A stretch of DNA of 64,000 nt from assembly GCA_018340375.1 (NCBI GenBank), contig JAFFJZ010000006.1, forward strand, positions 18,733,501 to 18,797,500. Reading direction: 5' to 3'. Positions 12,797 through 24,634 of this stretch are shown in pieces. Origin of the DNA: Gonatopus flavifemur. Taxonomy: Eukaryota > Arthropoda > Insecta > Hymenoptera > Dryinidae. The notes beneath the pieces are model-generated. The model saw nothing but the letters and a program-made list of their open reading frames with translations. It was not told the origin of the DNA and searched no databases. Numbering within the stretch: the stretch's first letter is position 1; each line of letters begins with the position of its first letter. The position numbers were made by a program, and so were the translations under genes.

Positions 12797-13436
12797 TGTT
12801 GCTTTTTCTTCATGTGTTTCGGAGTGTGTCAAGATTGACGATACTCATTTCAACTTCATATTCATTATTATGACTCTATGTCGCTCCATGTTTACCTTCC
12901 TTGCATTGAGCTAGTTAATTTGGAAATTGCTTGACGACACCGGTCGTTGCGAAGCGCTCGGAATCGGTGGATCATCTTCCAGTACTGTGGAAAATTCAAT
13001 TGATGAACGAAGTTCTTTGTGCGGTTTCCACCCGGGAAACTCACCTTTTCTCATTGTGTAGAATTCAAAGTGTATCCTCGTGCAAACAGTCTGATGGATG
13101 TTCTCCTGAGGGGAACATTCGTTTCTCAAAGCTTTATTCTGTAGAATTGTCTTTCGCTTATAAGTTTCGATCTTCCGTACGCGCAGAGCAACGGCTCGAT
13201 CTTTGTGCGATCATTGTACAACCGTGTATCCCTTATATTCAAGTGTGCGAGTGTGGATGTGATTAGTTTCAAGCGTCAACTGAATCAATAAACTTGTAAT
13301 CCGTATCAGTGATTAATTATATGAGTACAATAAAAGCTGTATTGAGGAGTTTGTTTAAGAGCCTAATCCGGAACCCTTTCAGTAGTAAAGAATTCTTTTC
13401 TTGTATCCTGCACGAGTTTTAAAAGCGATAGCTCTG
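12797..13436. other. Unique non-coding stretch
   Basis: I see no gene, repeat or hairpin that I can support. A 111-codon forward frame and a 72-codon reverse frame overlap here without recognisable content. Confidence 0.4.
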
Positions 13437-14165
13437 TACTGTTAGAAAAATCTGTCTTAAACTTAACAATAATATTATGAAGTTTCTTACATAAACATTT
13501 TATTAAATTTCATACAAAACTTTTTATGAAATTTCATATTTCCATATTGAATTTAAGGGGGGAGGAGGGGGGGGGGTTAATTCGATCAAAAAATAGCCTA
13601 TTTTTATGAATTTTTATTGAAAAACCAGTTGATTTAAATGAATTTATTTTAACGGGATATTATTAAGTAACATTTGAAATATATTGTGTAAAATTTTCAT
13701 TGAAAAATATCCAGATATGCGCCGGTGGAAGCAATTTTTAATGAGCGCCAAAAAAAAAAGGGTTTTGCGGTGGACAACATAACTCAGGATTGGATCATCT
13801 GAAACAAAAAAATCAAAAAGATTCTGTTAGTTTATGAGTTTTTCTAGGTAACCTCGTCGAGTTTGTTTTTGTTTTTTCAATTTTTGGATTTTTTATGGCA
13901 CTTATAAGTCAAAATACCGATTTTTGACGCAAAAAATCAACAATCAAGTCGTTATAAAATATACTTTAAATTAAAAAAAAAAAACTCGACGAGGTTACCT
14001 AGTAAAACTCATAAATTAACAGAATCTTTTTGATTTTTTTGTTTCAGATGATCCAATCCTGAGTTATGTTGTCCACCGCAAAACCCTTTTTTTTTGGCGC
14101 TCATTAAAAATTGCTTCCACCGGCGCATATCTGGATATTTTTCAATGAAAATTTTACACAATATA

Positions 14166-15451
14166 TTAGGTGTACAAATAAGTTTCCGCGGTTTTTTATA
14201 AAAAATTAGGAATTTATTGTAAAGGAAAAGTACATTACGTTTTATTCAAAGTATTTTCCATCATTTGCCACTACTTTTCCCCATCTTTCTGGCAACATTC
14301 GGATACCCCGTCGAAAAAACTCTTCATCTTTTGACGCTATCCACAAATCTAGCCAATTTTTGGTGTCTTCATATGATGTGAAGCGCTGCTCAGACAGACC
14401 ATGTGCCATCGACCGGAACAGGTGATAATCAGAAGGGGCTAAGTCTGGTGAATACGGCGGGTGGGGTAAAACTTGCCAGTTGAGTGTTTCCAAGTATGTT
14501 TTTACCGGCGCCGCAACATGTGGACGAGCATTATCGTGTAAAAGAATAATTTTGTCGTGTCTGGAGTAGTAATGGGCGCGTTTTTCCTTAAGTGCCCGAC
14601 TCAATCTCATCAATTGTGTTCGGTAGAGAGCTCCAGTAATGGTTTCGCTTGGTTTCAGCAATTCATAATACACGACACCAAGCTGATCCCACCAAATACA
14701 CAGCATGAGTTTTTATCCATGAAAATTCTAATTAGCTGTCTATGTAGATGTTTCGACGGGCTTAACCCATGACTTTCTCTGCTTTGGATTATCGTAGTGA
14801 ATCCATATTTCGTCACCAGTGACTATACGATGCAAAAAACACATTATTTTAATCCTGGCAAGCAGCATTTCACTAATGCATAATCGGCGTTCAACGTCTC
14901 TCGGCTTTAGTTCATATGGAACCCAATTTCCTTGTTTTTCAATCATTCCTAACGATTTTAAACGATGTGAAATTGCTTGTTGAGTCACTTGTAGAGTAAG
15001 TGCAAGTTCTTTTTGCGTTTGGGACGAATCTTCCTCCAATAGTACTTCTAATTCCATGTCTTCGTACACTTTCGGCCTTCCACTGCGTTCTTTGTCTTTA
15101 ACGTCAAACTCACCGTTCTTAAACTTTTGAAACCATTCCTGACAACTTCTCTCACTTAAAGCAGCTTCACCATATGCTTCTAGAAGCAATCGATGCGCCT
15201 CAGCTGCAGATTTTTTCACATTAAAGAAGTAAATCAAAAGTTCCCGCAAATGATGCTTATTCGGAATAAAACTTGACATTTTTGCACGAAAAAAATTACG
15301 TGATGCTGATACGGAATCACTAGTACTTTAAGGTTATGGTGTTGCCAGATGACTAAACTTGGGATATTACGTTTTACATCTGACAAGTTCTCCATAACCT
15401 TCTGGTGGGGCCATCTTTTGACAAACCGCGGAAACTTATTTGTACACCTAA
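14166..15451 (-). mobile_element. Mariner element, mauritiana subfamily
   Basis: 1286 bp long, the length I recall for Mos1 of Drosophila mauritiana. Inverted ends start TTAGGTGTACAAATAAGTTT and match for about 28 bp. TA duplications lie at 14164-14165 and 15452-15453. It sits in the right arm of the foldback 13439-15726, and the left arm (about 13670-13700) preserves the uninterrupted target sequence. The reading frame inside is full length but carries three nonsense codons. Confidence 0.93.
14242..15279 (-). pseudogene. Mariner transposase (mauritiana type), three nonsense codons
   Basis: One continuous frame of 345 codons plus a stop, equal in length to Mos1 transposase, starting MSSFIPN and ending GKYFE. 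It has an N-terminal HTH region, a WVPYEL linker motif, and the DD34D catalytic residues: D156 (VTGDEIW), D249 (LHDNARPH) and D284 (PDLAPSDYH). These are the Mos1 positions. The frame is not shifted, but codons 180, 184 and 189 (14742-14740, 14730-14728, 14715-14713) are TAG, TAG and TAA, all within about 30 bases between the first and second catalytic residues. The product would be truncated after the first Asp, so the copy is inactive. It encoded cut-and-paste transposition at TA. Confidence 0.93.
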
Positions 15452-16188
15452 TATTTCAAATGTTACTTAATAATATCCCGTTAAAATAAATTCATTTAAA
15501 TCAACTGGTTTTTCAATAAAAATTCATAAAAATAGGCTATTTTTTGATCGAATTAACCCCCCCCCCCTCCCCCTTAAGAACGATTATTAAATTTAATATG
15601 AAAACATGAATATTAATATGAAAATATGAAATTTCATACAAAATTTTGTATGAAATTTAATAAAATGTTTATGTAAAACACTTCATAATAGTATTGTTAA
15701 GTTTAAGACAGATTTTTCTAACAGTGTGCAAGCTACAATCAAGGTTTAGTTACTTTTCTTCATGTTTCTTTTCTTACAACTAAATAAACTAAGAAGTAAT
15801 TGATTTTGGGATTAGTAAAATTTGCAAGTGCAATTTACACTCATTGTAATGAATCTCACTGCAGTTCGATCTATTCCTTGTTTTTATCCTCAAATTTAGC
15901 GAGGAGTCTGTTTAACTCAATTAACTGAAAATTCCCAATACAAAACCATTTTGTATGTAGAAAACCAGGGAAAAAACTGATTGAACATTGTGATTAATTG
16001 ACCGCAATCATACTATTCTGTTCTAATCATTCGCTTGATGTATTCAGAGAAATAAATTCGTAATATTATATATAATACAGAATGATTTCAAAATTTACTG
16101 GTTGAATTTGACTTATTGAAAAACCGTATATCTCATATTCATATGAAATTACCAAGATATTATGCCAAAATATCCATTGAATATTATA

Positions 16189-16305
16189 CACTGTTAGAAA
16201 AATCTGTCTTGAACTTAACAATACTATTATGAAGTTTTTTACATAAACATTTTATTAAATTTCATAATATTATTGTTAAGTTTAAGACAGATTTTTCTGA
16301 CAGTG
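16189..16305. mobile_element. 117-bp MITE related to the 13.4-kb foldback
   Basis: Flanked by TA (16187-16188 and 16306-16307). The termini CACTGTTAGAAAAATCTGTC and GACAGATTTTTCTGACAGTG repeat the outer ends of the foldback at 13439-15726, together with the adjacent 60-70 bases. It appears to be a deletion derivative that lacks the long inner arms. The TA duplication points to Tc1/mariner-type mobilisation. Confidence 0.85.
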
Positions 16306-17779
16306 TAAGTAAAAATATCTATCATTATTGTTATCAAATCATGTTCTCAATCTGTGAAATTTGAGTCGAATTAAAGATAAAAGTATATCACTTTTGCTCA
16401 TAATATCCCTGATAGTACATGATATTTATATAATATTATCAGATTGTTATACTAGAATATTCCCTTGTGAAAATCAAGAATAGAAATAGATTGAAATTGT
16501 ATGCAACTGAATCCTCTTGAAACAGGGCTGGAGTTGGTGACTCAATGTAATTTTATATGAAAATTGTATCAAGTTTCTATAAATTCGTTTCAAATATAGA
16601 TTGAAATTTCATTCCTAATACATTTGAATACATTCTTATGACGTATATTTCGGGATGATTAAAATATATTTTGAACCGTTTGAATCTTCATCCATTAACG
16701 AAATAATGGATATTCATTGATTACGTTAGTGATGTCGATTCTTTTTTATAGAAAAAGTATAGAGTTCTTATAGATTTGTATAAAACATCGGTAAAAAGTG
16801 GATACATTCTGTATAAAAAAGAATTGGCATCGCTAATTCGAAAAGAAGAATAATATAAGAAAATTTACTAAGTAAAATAAACAATCAAACGCCTCAGATG
16901 GAAGAATTTTCCAACTTATATATAATATAATAATATATATATATTTCCCCTTCTGGATTTTTGAATGAGTTTTTGAGAGTTTTTTCAACCCGTACCCACC
17001 CGAAAAAACCCCCTGGGTGTAATTGGGTTGGACCCTCGGGTGCCATCCCTGTTCAACACTCCAAAAAAAATTCCTCAAAGTAATGGACTCTCTCAAAGTA
17101 ATGGAAAATTCTCAAAGTAAATCTCTCATTTTTTATGGGAAAAAACAATTCCTCCGCGATAAGGGGGAGTAATCCTCCAACAGCGTGGGGAAAAACTTCC
17201 CACTTTTACATCGCATGATGAATCAAAAAAACTATCCCCTATCCACTTCGAAACACCAAAAGAAATTAGCAATAATTAGCATATCACAATACCAAAGGGG
17301 AATTTTATTTCCTCGCATATTGCATTTTTTGCACACTTTCCTTTCTTTTCTGTAATTTCCTCTTCAAGTTTTCTCGCGTAACAGTTCACGCGTACTATCT
17401 CGTTCGGGAGTTTGTAATTGCATGATAATTTCTGAAATATTCCTTACAGCTTTTTCTTTCTCACGCATTTATATCGCGGTATTATTGTTCTCTCTCGGGG
17501 ACCAGAAAAGGAAAGAAAGAAATTTCCAACATTGTAATCTCGATCTTAAGATCTTTCTCTCTCATACGTTAAACATCTTCACCGAAGAAATTATTTCGTT
17601 AGTTTCCAAACCCACTGGATTCCACTGGAAAATGTTTATTGATATAAATCTCGTTAATCGTTGACTTATGAAAACTTTTCTGATATAATTCACTTCATTC
17701 GAAACTCATTATTCCAAGTACCTACATAGAGGAGAGAAAAAAGAGAAGGGAGAAAATTTATACCTTACGAAAAGTTTGC

Positions 17780-17834
17780 AGAGAGAGAGAGAGAGAGAGA
17801 AAGGTAAGGTAAGGTAAGGTAGATAGGTAGGTAG
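17780..17834. repeat. Compound microsatellite (GA)n-(GGTAA)n-(GGTA)n
   Basis: A GA run followed by four AAGGT units and three TAGG-type units. It is a simple compound repeat. Confidence 0.9.
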
Positions 17835-18206
17835 CTTAATAAATTGTAATTACACTATCTGTGAGGTTTAATCATTTTCCCTGCTTTTCCTTCACTGTTT
17901 CGCATTTTTCTTCCTTAAATCAAATGAGAAACGAAAAACGGTTGACGGGTCACGAATCAATTTGTAATCTTGTATCAATCTCGCGTAAGAATGTGTACAG
18001 CTGGTGTTTCACCTTCCCCCTATCGTCTAACGGAAGACAAAAAATTAGGAAAGCACAGAAAAAAGATATCAGTAATCCTAGTAGTAGTTCGCCGCTGAGA
18101 TCAACATTTTACGAGATCTGAAACAAAAAGGAGCGGATAAAGTCTGTGTAGAGACTGGTATCAACTCAACCTCATCTCCCTTTTCTCTCCTCGGTTGCTC
18201 TTCCGT

Positions 18207-18227
18207 TCTTCTTCTTCTTCTTCTTCT
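18207..18227. repeat. (TTC)n microsatellite
   Basis: About six consecutive TTC units within a pyrimidine-rich stretch. Confidence 0.85.
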
Positions 18228-20463
18228 GTTTCCAGATTATTTTCTCCGCTTTCCTTCTTATCTCCTCTGATTAGCTTTATCCAATCTTTTCTAATTTTCT
18301 CAACCATTTCCCTATCCTGTTAAATAAAACCGATCATTAGCGCGAAAGACTCGGGATTGGCCTCTTGGAGAGAGCATAATCAAAGCAAACTGATTTTCTC
18401 ATTCCGATACATTAAATCGAATATTTTGTTCCAAATAACAAAACATGTTACATAGAACTAGGTAGGTGCAACTCAGCTTCGTTCTTTTATCCTGACAATG
18501 ATCTTTGCGATAGGAGAAAAAGTCAAAGGAAAATAAAACAAAGATACAAAGATAGTTCTCGGAATTCCTACTCGTGATATAATCTCTGTTCCTCTTTCAA
18601 ATCAACGTAACGTTGTACAGACTTTCGTTAGCGCATGAATTTTTTTGTCTCCGTCCGTTTGCCGTAGGAGACTTTAATTCATTTGTCTCTTTAATTACAA
18701 TTTACGGTCAGTTGTTTCGCCAAAAGTTCAAGTCGTTCCGCCTGGCGGGAGTTAGCGCTTGAGAAAATACAAGTGGATTTTAATATTTGGTGCAAGTAAA
18801 ACAGAGCACACGATCATTAATATTCATTCATATTGTCGGTAGTCTCCATCCGTGGGGGACAATGCTCTTATGTTGAAAATTCATCGGATCGTTCGTATAT
18901 TCAATTCTATCGCATCGGAATCATGATTTTGACTATTGGCATGCGTAAACGATTAATATCGACGAGAGTAACGAGGAAAACGAGCGTTGGACGATTAGGG
19001 AATCATTAACATTCAAGTTTAATTTACGCGATCGAAAAGCGAATGGGTAGGAATCGTATGGATCAATTTGTACCGAATCGAATATAATCCTAGCAGCTAT
19101 AAGTATTCCGTAGGATTTTCCTCTTTGATCCACGTTTACGTTTAGGATTACGGAAACACGCAAACGGGCCTAGTCCCACGTACACGTGCGTATTTGGATT
19201 CATATACGTACAGGATTACGCGAACAAATTCAACCGTTACATTCACTGAGCGAGATGTTAAAAGATTGTGCTTCCTGCATGCAGCACACCGGATGCTTTG
19301 ATCGTGAATTTAAATTCACAGTACGCGATTCACATTTTTATATCTATATTTCCATAACCCGGTACATATAATTGACGTGCAATTTGTTTATTCTTCCGTA
19401 GAATTATTATCATAAAAGATAAAACAATACACGACGTACAGGATCAAATCTTGAAAATCAAGTGTATCGATGTAGCGTCTTGAACCCACTGAATCATCCA
19501 CGCGATATATATACTGCTTATAAATTCTACAAAGAGATAGTAAAAGACTCGACGATTATGCGTTTGTAGCGGTGGTTGTAGTAGGATTTTCGTTTCACCT
19601 TTAACACACGTAAGAGAGAGCCGATTACACGTGGGATTACCGGGACACGCGGACACGGGGTTACGGACCGTGCCTTGGAATCTTCCGACAAATTTGTCTT
19701 TTAGGGTAACTGCGGTTCTTAAGATAGAAATTCTGTACTAAAGTGAAGTGTATAGGTGTGTGTATGTAAGTATATATATGTATATATGTATATATATGCC
19801 TATGTAGACGCTTTGTAGGAGATCGTCCTCGTCGTCGTCGTCGAAAGTTGGACGATATAAAGCACTACATGGTTCAAGCAAATCCACTGGGTTCAAATTT
19901 CATTAAACCCGGCCGATGGTTCTATCCTCCTTCGCGACGGAGATCTTTATCGTATAATCCCTTCCCGTGTGATTCACGGAATCGAAATACTAACTATAGG
20001 TACCATTCTTGTTAACCCGCAATGACAATGATGAATTATTCACATTTAATTACATCGCTTTTCGAATTTCCAAAGAGAAGGAATAAGAAGAGAAAAATTT
20101 ACTTGGAGTGAAGCCAAAATGATCTTCCGGTAGTGTAACGCGATAGGGCGGCAAGAAGGGACCCCCCTACTCGAAAACAGACACCAACAGAATTTTACCT
20201 GACTCGGCAAATTTTCAACGTTTCTCCATGTTATTTCTTAATGGTCAGTGTCACTTGTATCAGACAGACATGAAAACTCAGTGGTAATGGACAATCATGT
20301 GTCAGACTTTCTATCTAATTCTTTCTCCGGAATAATGGAAACAGAAATTCTTGGTGGCTCTCTTTTGTAATTTTCTATTTTCATTACTCAACGGATCTCG
20401 TTAGCATGAGAATTCAACAGCTACTCTGAAAACCTTGTTGGGAATATTTCGAATAAAAATCTT

Positions 20464-20615
20464 CTCTCTAAAATCATTGGAGTGAGATTTCGCTCTCTGG
20501 CCGGCGAGAAGTGAGATTCTCAGATTTTCGTGTGAAATTTCCACTCTCTCAGAGTGATAATCCAAGGTATGAGGTCAGAAACTCACAACTATTCCTATTA
20601 CTAGAGTGAATTTTC
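20464..20615 (-). mobile_element. Truncated GAGTG/CACTC MITE
   Basis: Begins CTCTCTAAAATCATTGGAGTG and follows the inverted-copy order of 5486-5757 (GAGATTTCGCTC, then CCACTCTCTCAGAGTGATA, then GAGGTCAGAAACTCAC). It stops near 20615, just before the foldback at 20632. The second half of the element is missing. Confidence 0.65.
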
Positions 20616-20732
20616 GATTTGATCTGCATAACACGGACAGACCGAGTTCATTAATATTTAGAAAAATGACTGTCAATTTAGGGAAGAAGGGGATCGTTCA
20701 AAGATATTCGTAGTGAATTTATCATGAGTTAA

Positions 20733-21223
20733 CCCGTTAAGGACCAAACGTCCGTTTTTTCAACACCTTTTTCAAAGACATTTTACGCTGTTGAATCGAT
20801 TGTCAAAAAATTTGCGAATAATTATTTTCAATGTAAAATTATCTGAACTTGCAGAATATGGAAGCAGATTTTCGAAAAAATGCGAACTAGGAATGTGATA
20901 ATCGTTTAAATAGAAAAAAACACGAATTTTCGATTCCAAAAAATTATTATCCCCTTATTATCCCCTAGATGTATGTCTCCCCTAATTCGAGACGAAAATA
21001 AACGGATAATAATTTTCTGGAATCGAAAATTCGTGTTTTCTTCTATGTAAACGATTATCACATTCCCAGTTCGCATTTTTTCGAAAATCTGCTTCCATAT
21101 TCTGAAAGTTCAGATAATTTTACATCGAAATTAATTATCCGCAAATTTTTTGACAATCGATTCGACAGCGTAAAATTTTGTTGAAAAAGGTGGTGAAAAA
21201 ACGGACGTTTGGTCCTTAACGGG
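20733..21223. mobile_element. PiggyBac-like palindromic MITE
   Basis: A 491-bp near-perfect palindrome with ends CCCGTTAAGGACCAAACGTC and its complement, flanked by TTAA (20729-20732 and 21224-21227). TTAA duplications with CCC-starting ends are characteristic of piggyBac-type elements. The arms run almost to the centre near 20960, where ATTATCCCC is repeated. No transposase is present. Confidence 0.82.
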
Positions 21224-21303
21224 TTAATAGTTTTACTGTGAGAAATAACAATAAGACGATGAACCTTTGATATTTTTACTACGAATTTTCAGTAAACTCA
21301 CTA

Positions 21304-21558
21304 CACTGAGAGAAGAGTTTATTTGTATTTAATAAAGTTTACTTTGGATACGGTGAAATAAATATTTTTTCCACGTAAACTTGGCTTAATAACTACTATA
21401 AATGAAGTTTATTAACTGTTACAAAACTTCATATGACATTTTTTAACTGTTATTTAACCTCATCTGAGGATAATGAGTCATGTTTGTATGTAATAAATAT
21501 TCATTTCGCCGTATCCAAAACAAGATTTATTAAATACAAATAAACTCTTCTCTCAGTG
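21304..21558. mobile_element. MITE, CACTGAGAGAAG ends
   Basis: A 255-bp element flanked by TA (21302-21303 and 21559-21560). The ends are CACTGAGAGAAGAGTTTATT and its complement, with roughly 35-bp inverted repeats. The other arm of the host foldback reads ATATTCGTAGTGA without the insertion, so the empty site is visible in the same molecule. Confidence 0.85.
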
Positions 21559-21660
21559 TACGAATATTTTTCAGCGATCCTCTTTTTCCCTAAATTGACA
21601 GTCATTTTTCTAAATATTGAAAATCAACTGTTCATAATGAATAAACTCGGTCTTTCCGTG

Positions 21661-23194
21661 AAGACTGATGTCTTTCCTCTGAAGCTTCGATTCTTTACAT
21701 TGTGACATACACACATATATATTGATATATAGTCATGTACGTAGGAGCACATGCATTACATCACGGTATTACAGCACGGACATCAAGCAATCGATTGGAT
21801 CGCCGTCTTCGACTACGGACTGTCGTTCTGGGGAAAATTTAGATAAGTATCATCGTTACTGTGAATGATCATATTTGACTTATACATTCGTTCTCTCGCC
21901 GCTTCAATAGTAAGAGGAATTTCGTTAGAAATGCGCTATCAATAGAATTACAAATAATTTGAAATTAGAATTGCAATAATTTTCCATATAATATAGATTG
22001 TACCTAAGTAATATTATATTTTTCTACACAGTCTCGAAATATAACAATTTATTGCATTTGAATGTTAATTATCATCAATAGTCCTCATCACATTTATCGA
22101 AGAATAATCTATTTCACTAATTTCAGCAAATGTAACGTGATTTATAGGAAAATTCCTATGGTTGCGTTACAATATCCATTTTCACGGGGATCGATCTTTT
22201 TGTTTCGATTTTTCATCCGATTCATAAGACGGTAATTTTTGCAGTTTTCAGGGAAAGATTGAAAGAAGAATTGAAGATTTTTGTTCTCACGAGGTACATT
22301 TTTCTCCAATTGAAGAAAATTAAATTTGAAAAATTAAAAAAAAAATGCAAATGGAGACAACAGGAATGGAATAAAGTAAGATGAGAGTGAAAGAATGAAA
22401 TACAAGTAGAAGATTGAGAGAAAATAAATTAGCGATGAGCCATTATCAAGAGGATGAATTTTAATTCTTTTCCATTCAATTATTTATATTTGTTGTAATA
22501 TTTCATTGTTTTTATTCACACATTTTTATTTCTGAGGGTTTGATTTTGAAACTTATTTTTAGAGAATCATTTTGAGTGATCATTAAGTAAACTTAATACA
22601 GGAATTGAAACTTTTGACGATATTTCGATTTCTCAGAGCAATTTGATGAGTCCCTAATGGTCCACGATAGGCTGAACTTTTTCTTCAGAATTTCTATGCA
22701 TCAACATTCATACGATGAATTTTTAAAATTGATTGAATTCAGATCAAAATATAGATTATAAATGAGATATAACTGAACTACAGTAAATTTGGTTTGTGAA
22801 TGAAGAAGGGACAAAATTGTTTTCAAATCGGATTTGGAAGTAAAAGCATTGAATTGTTCAATTTCATTCAAATCATTGAAGTAAGTTTCAATAGAGTGAA
22901 AATACTAGAAAGTGTTTTTGAAACCATATATAGAATCGAATGAATGATTCGTTGTAATTCAATTTTCATCATTGAAATAATAACATTTGGGATTTTTGAG
23001 GGACAATACAACAAAAGGAAATGAGTAAGCAGTGAGAAAAAAGGTGAAAAATAGTAATATTGTATGAGGATAATAATGAAGTTTTCAAACTAGGTTTCAA
23101 TTCAATTCACCCATCTATCAGGAAGTGGAAAATAAATTGCATTATTAAGGGGCCTTTCTGGTTAAGATTTTCAAGAAACATTTTTGTTTCATAG
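21661..23194. other. Unique AT-rich non-coding stretch
   Basis: I find no gene, hairpin or shared repeat that I can support. No frame of 60 codons or more stands out. Confidence 0.4.
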
Positions 23195-23695
23195 AAAAGA
23201 TTGAGATATCATTTTGAACATCTGTAGGTATGTTTATTAAACATTAAACATTACAAAAACATTTTTTTTTTCAGATTCAAGCAAATTTAAACAAAAAAAC
23301 ACTAGAAAAATGACGGTAGGAGTGATTTGGAGCGACCGGATGATCTGAAAAGAGAAGGCAAATTATTCCTTGTTGAAGTGCCTATCGCATGAACTGGGAT
23401 ATTTTTGTTTTCATCAGAAAATAACAAAATCGCGGCCATTTTTCGAAAAAATCGATTTTTGAGAGTGGAAAATCGGACAATTTTGACCAATCAAAATTTA
23501 CCTTCTGTTTTGTTTTTTTCAGACCATCCGGTGGACCCAAATCACTCCCACCATAATTTTTCAGTATTTTTTGTTGTTTAAATCAGTATAACAAAAAAAC
23601 AAATTCCTTCAAATCTGAAAAAAATGTTTTGTAATATTTCAAATCCAACAAACATATCTGCAAATTTTCAAAATATCTCAATTTTTTCTATAAGT
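23195..23695. repeat. Foldback (long imperfect hairpin)
   Basis: Arms of about 180-190 bases (23195-23380 and 23490-23695) around a loop of about 110. Matching blocks include GAGTGATTTGG...CCGGATGATCTGA near 23320 with its complement near 23530, and CATTTTTTTTTTCAGATT with its complement near 23620. I could not identify clean termini or a target duplication, so the class is unknown. Confidence 0.6.
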
Positions 23696-24514
23696 GTATT
23701 TCTAAATTACGCTTATAGATGACTCTTTGTTACGCTTAAGGTAGATCGTGTAAATTTAACACATAAATACTGTCAAATGAAATTCAAAATAAGTACTGAA
23801 TTAACAGTTGACAAGGGTGATTTATGGATTTTTTAACTTAAATTAAATATGCACATCGCACTTTTTTCACGGTATAACAACGCATAAAAATCAATTAAAA
23901 TAAAAAGTAATTCAATGAGAATTGAACACGGATAGTTGGGACCGGTCGTTGAAGCTGCATCACTCAAATTTTCATATCTAGAGAACCAACTCGCATTAGA
24001 ATCGAAGCCAAAACCAAAATGAATGAAAATAAATGAATAGTTGTTCCAACGAGTCCCAAAATTACATGTACATGGAACTTTCATCAAAAAGTAGCTCCCC
24101 TAATGAAAACAAGAATGTATGATAGTGATCTGCGAGTGGTCGGTCTATGAAAGTATGGTTTCAGGCCAAATCCCATACTAAAATCCAGAATTCATCTGTA
24201 TTCAAACTTTTGAATGTGGAGAATAAAGACTCATAACAGATTCTGGACTGTTTTTGGGACCTTTATTCGACGTACCTTAACGAGAGTTCTCTCGTTGAAA
24301 AAATCCACCGGCTCTCCGTTCGAATTGTTAAACGAGTTTTTTGAGGCAAAACTGCACCTTTGATTGCAAAATCTGTGAATCTGGGGGAAGGGCAGCTGAA
24401 ATATTCCAGGATTGATTCAATGATACATAAATAACGATTGAAAGGGAAATTCGGGTTCATTCAGATATTTGGAGACTCGGAATCAATTATTGTTACATGA
24501 ATTTGACACAGGAG
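23696..24514. other. Unique non-coding stretch
   Basis: I see nothing that I can support. Reverse-strand frames of 84 and 65 codons lack recognisable content. Confidence 0.4.
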
Positions 24515-24634
24515 CCCCAGTAAAAATTATTATAGCGGTTGTCTAGCACCTTTCAAGGCACTAGCAGTAAAGCTAGTCACTAGACAGGGACTTGACATTA
24601 ACTATGAGGTGGCTAGAGTCATTTCTGCTAGGGA
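24515..24634. mobile_element. MITE, CCCYAGYARAAAT family (120 bp)
   Basis: Left end CCCCAGTAAAAATTATTATA; right end ATTTCTGCTAGGG, which is the inverse. The interior has CTAGCACC, ACTAGCAG and AGGGACTTG blocks shared with the copies at 12649 and 45096. It is short and non-coding. Confidence 0.6.

Larger units (their letters stand above)
13439..15726. mobile_element. Foldback element interrupted by a mariner
   Basis: About 1 kb of near-perfect palindrome once the nested mariner is removed. The left arm is 13439-13866, the loop about 13867-13982, and the right arm is 13983-14165 plus 15452-15726. The ends read CTGTTAGAAAAATCTGTC on the left and its complement with CAGTG on the right. A G-rich tract near 13557-13576 pairs with a C-rich tract at about 15559-15575. 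A 117-bp relative with the same termini and a clean TA duplication lies at 16189-16305, which makes this a Tc1/mariner-type non-autonomous foldback. There is no coding capacity of its own. Confidence 0.75.
16308..20463. other. Unique non-coding stretch with microsatellites
   Basis: No supported gene. It holds a short CTCAAAGTAATGG tandem (about 17075-17125), GA and GGTAA runs (17780-17834), a TTC run (18207-18227), a TATG-type run (19751-19798) and a GTC run (19826-19843). GC content appears somewhat higher at 18.8-20.0 kb than in the flanks. Open frames there stay under 90 codons. Confidence 0.45.
20632..21660. mobile_element. CACGGA-ended foldback hosting two later MITEs
   Basis: The outer arms pair. 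CACGGACAGACCGAGTT on the left matches the complement ending TCCGTG at 21660, and AAAAATGACTGTCAATTTAG at 20662 matches the complement near 21600. The left arm holds a TTAA insertion (20733-21223) and the right arm holds a TA insertion (21304-21558). Without these the host would be roughly 280 bp. It is non-coding. Confidence 0.7.

Noticed and set aside
17780..17834. CRISPR-like or satellite array
   Set aside because: It is a plain compound microsatellite with units of 2-5 bases and no spacers.
19860..19920. Possible tRNA (GGTTCAAAT box-B-like sequence)
   Set aside because: No matching A box, acceptor stem or anticodon arm could be laid out around it.
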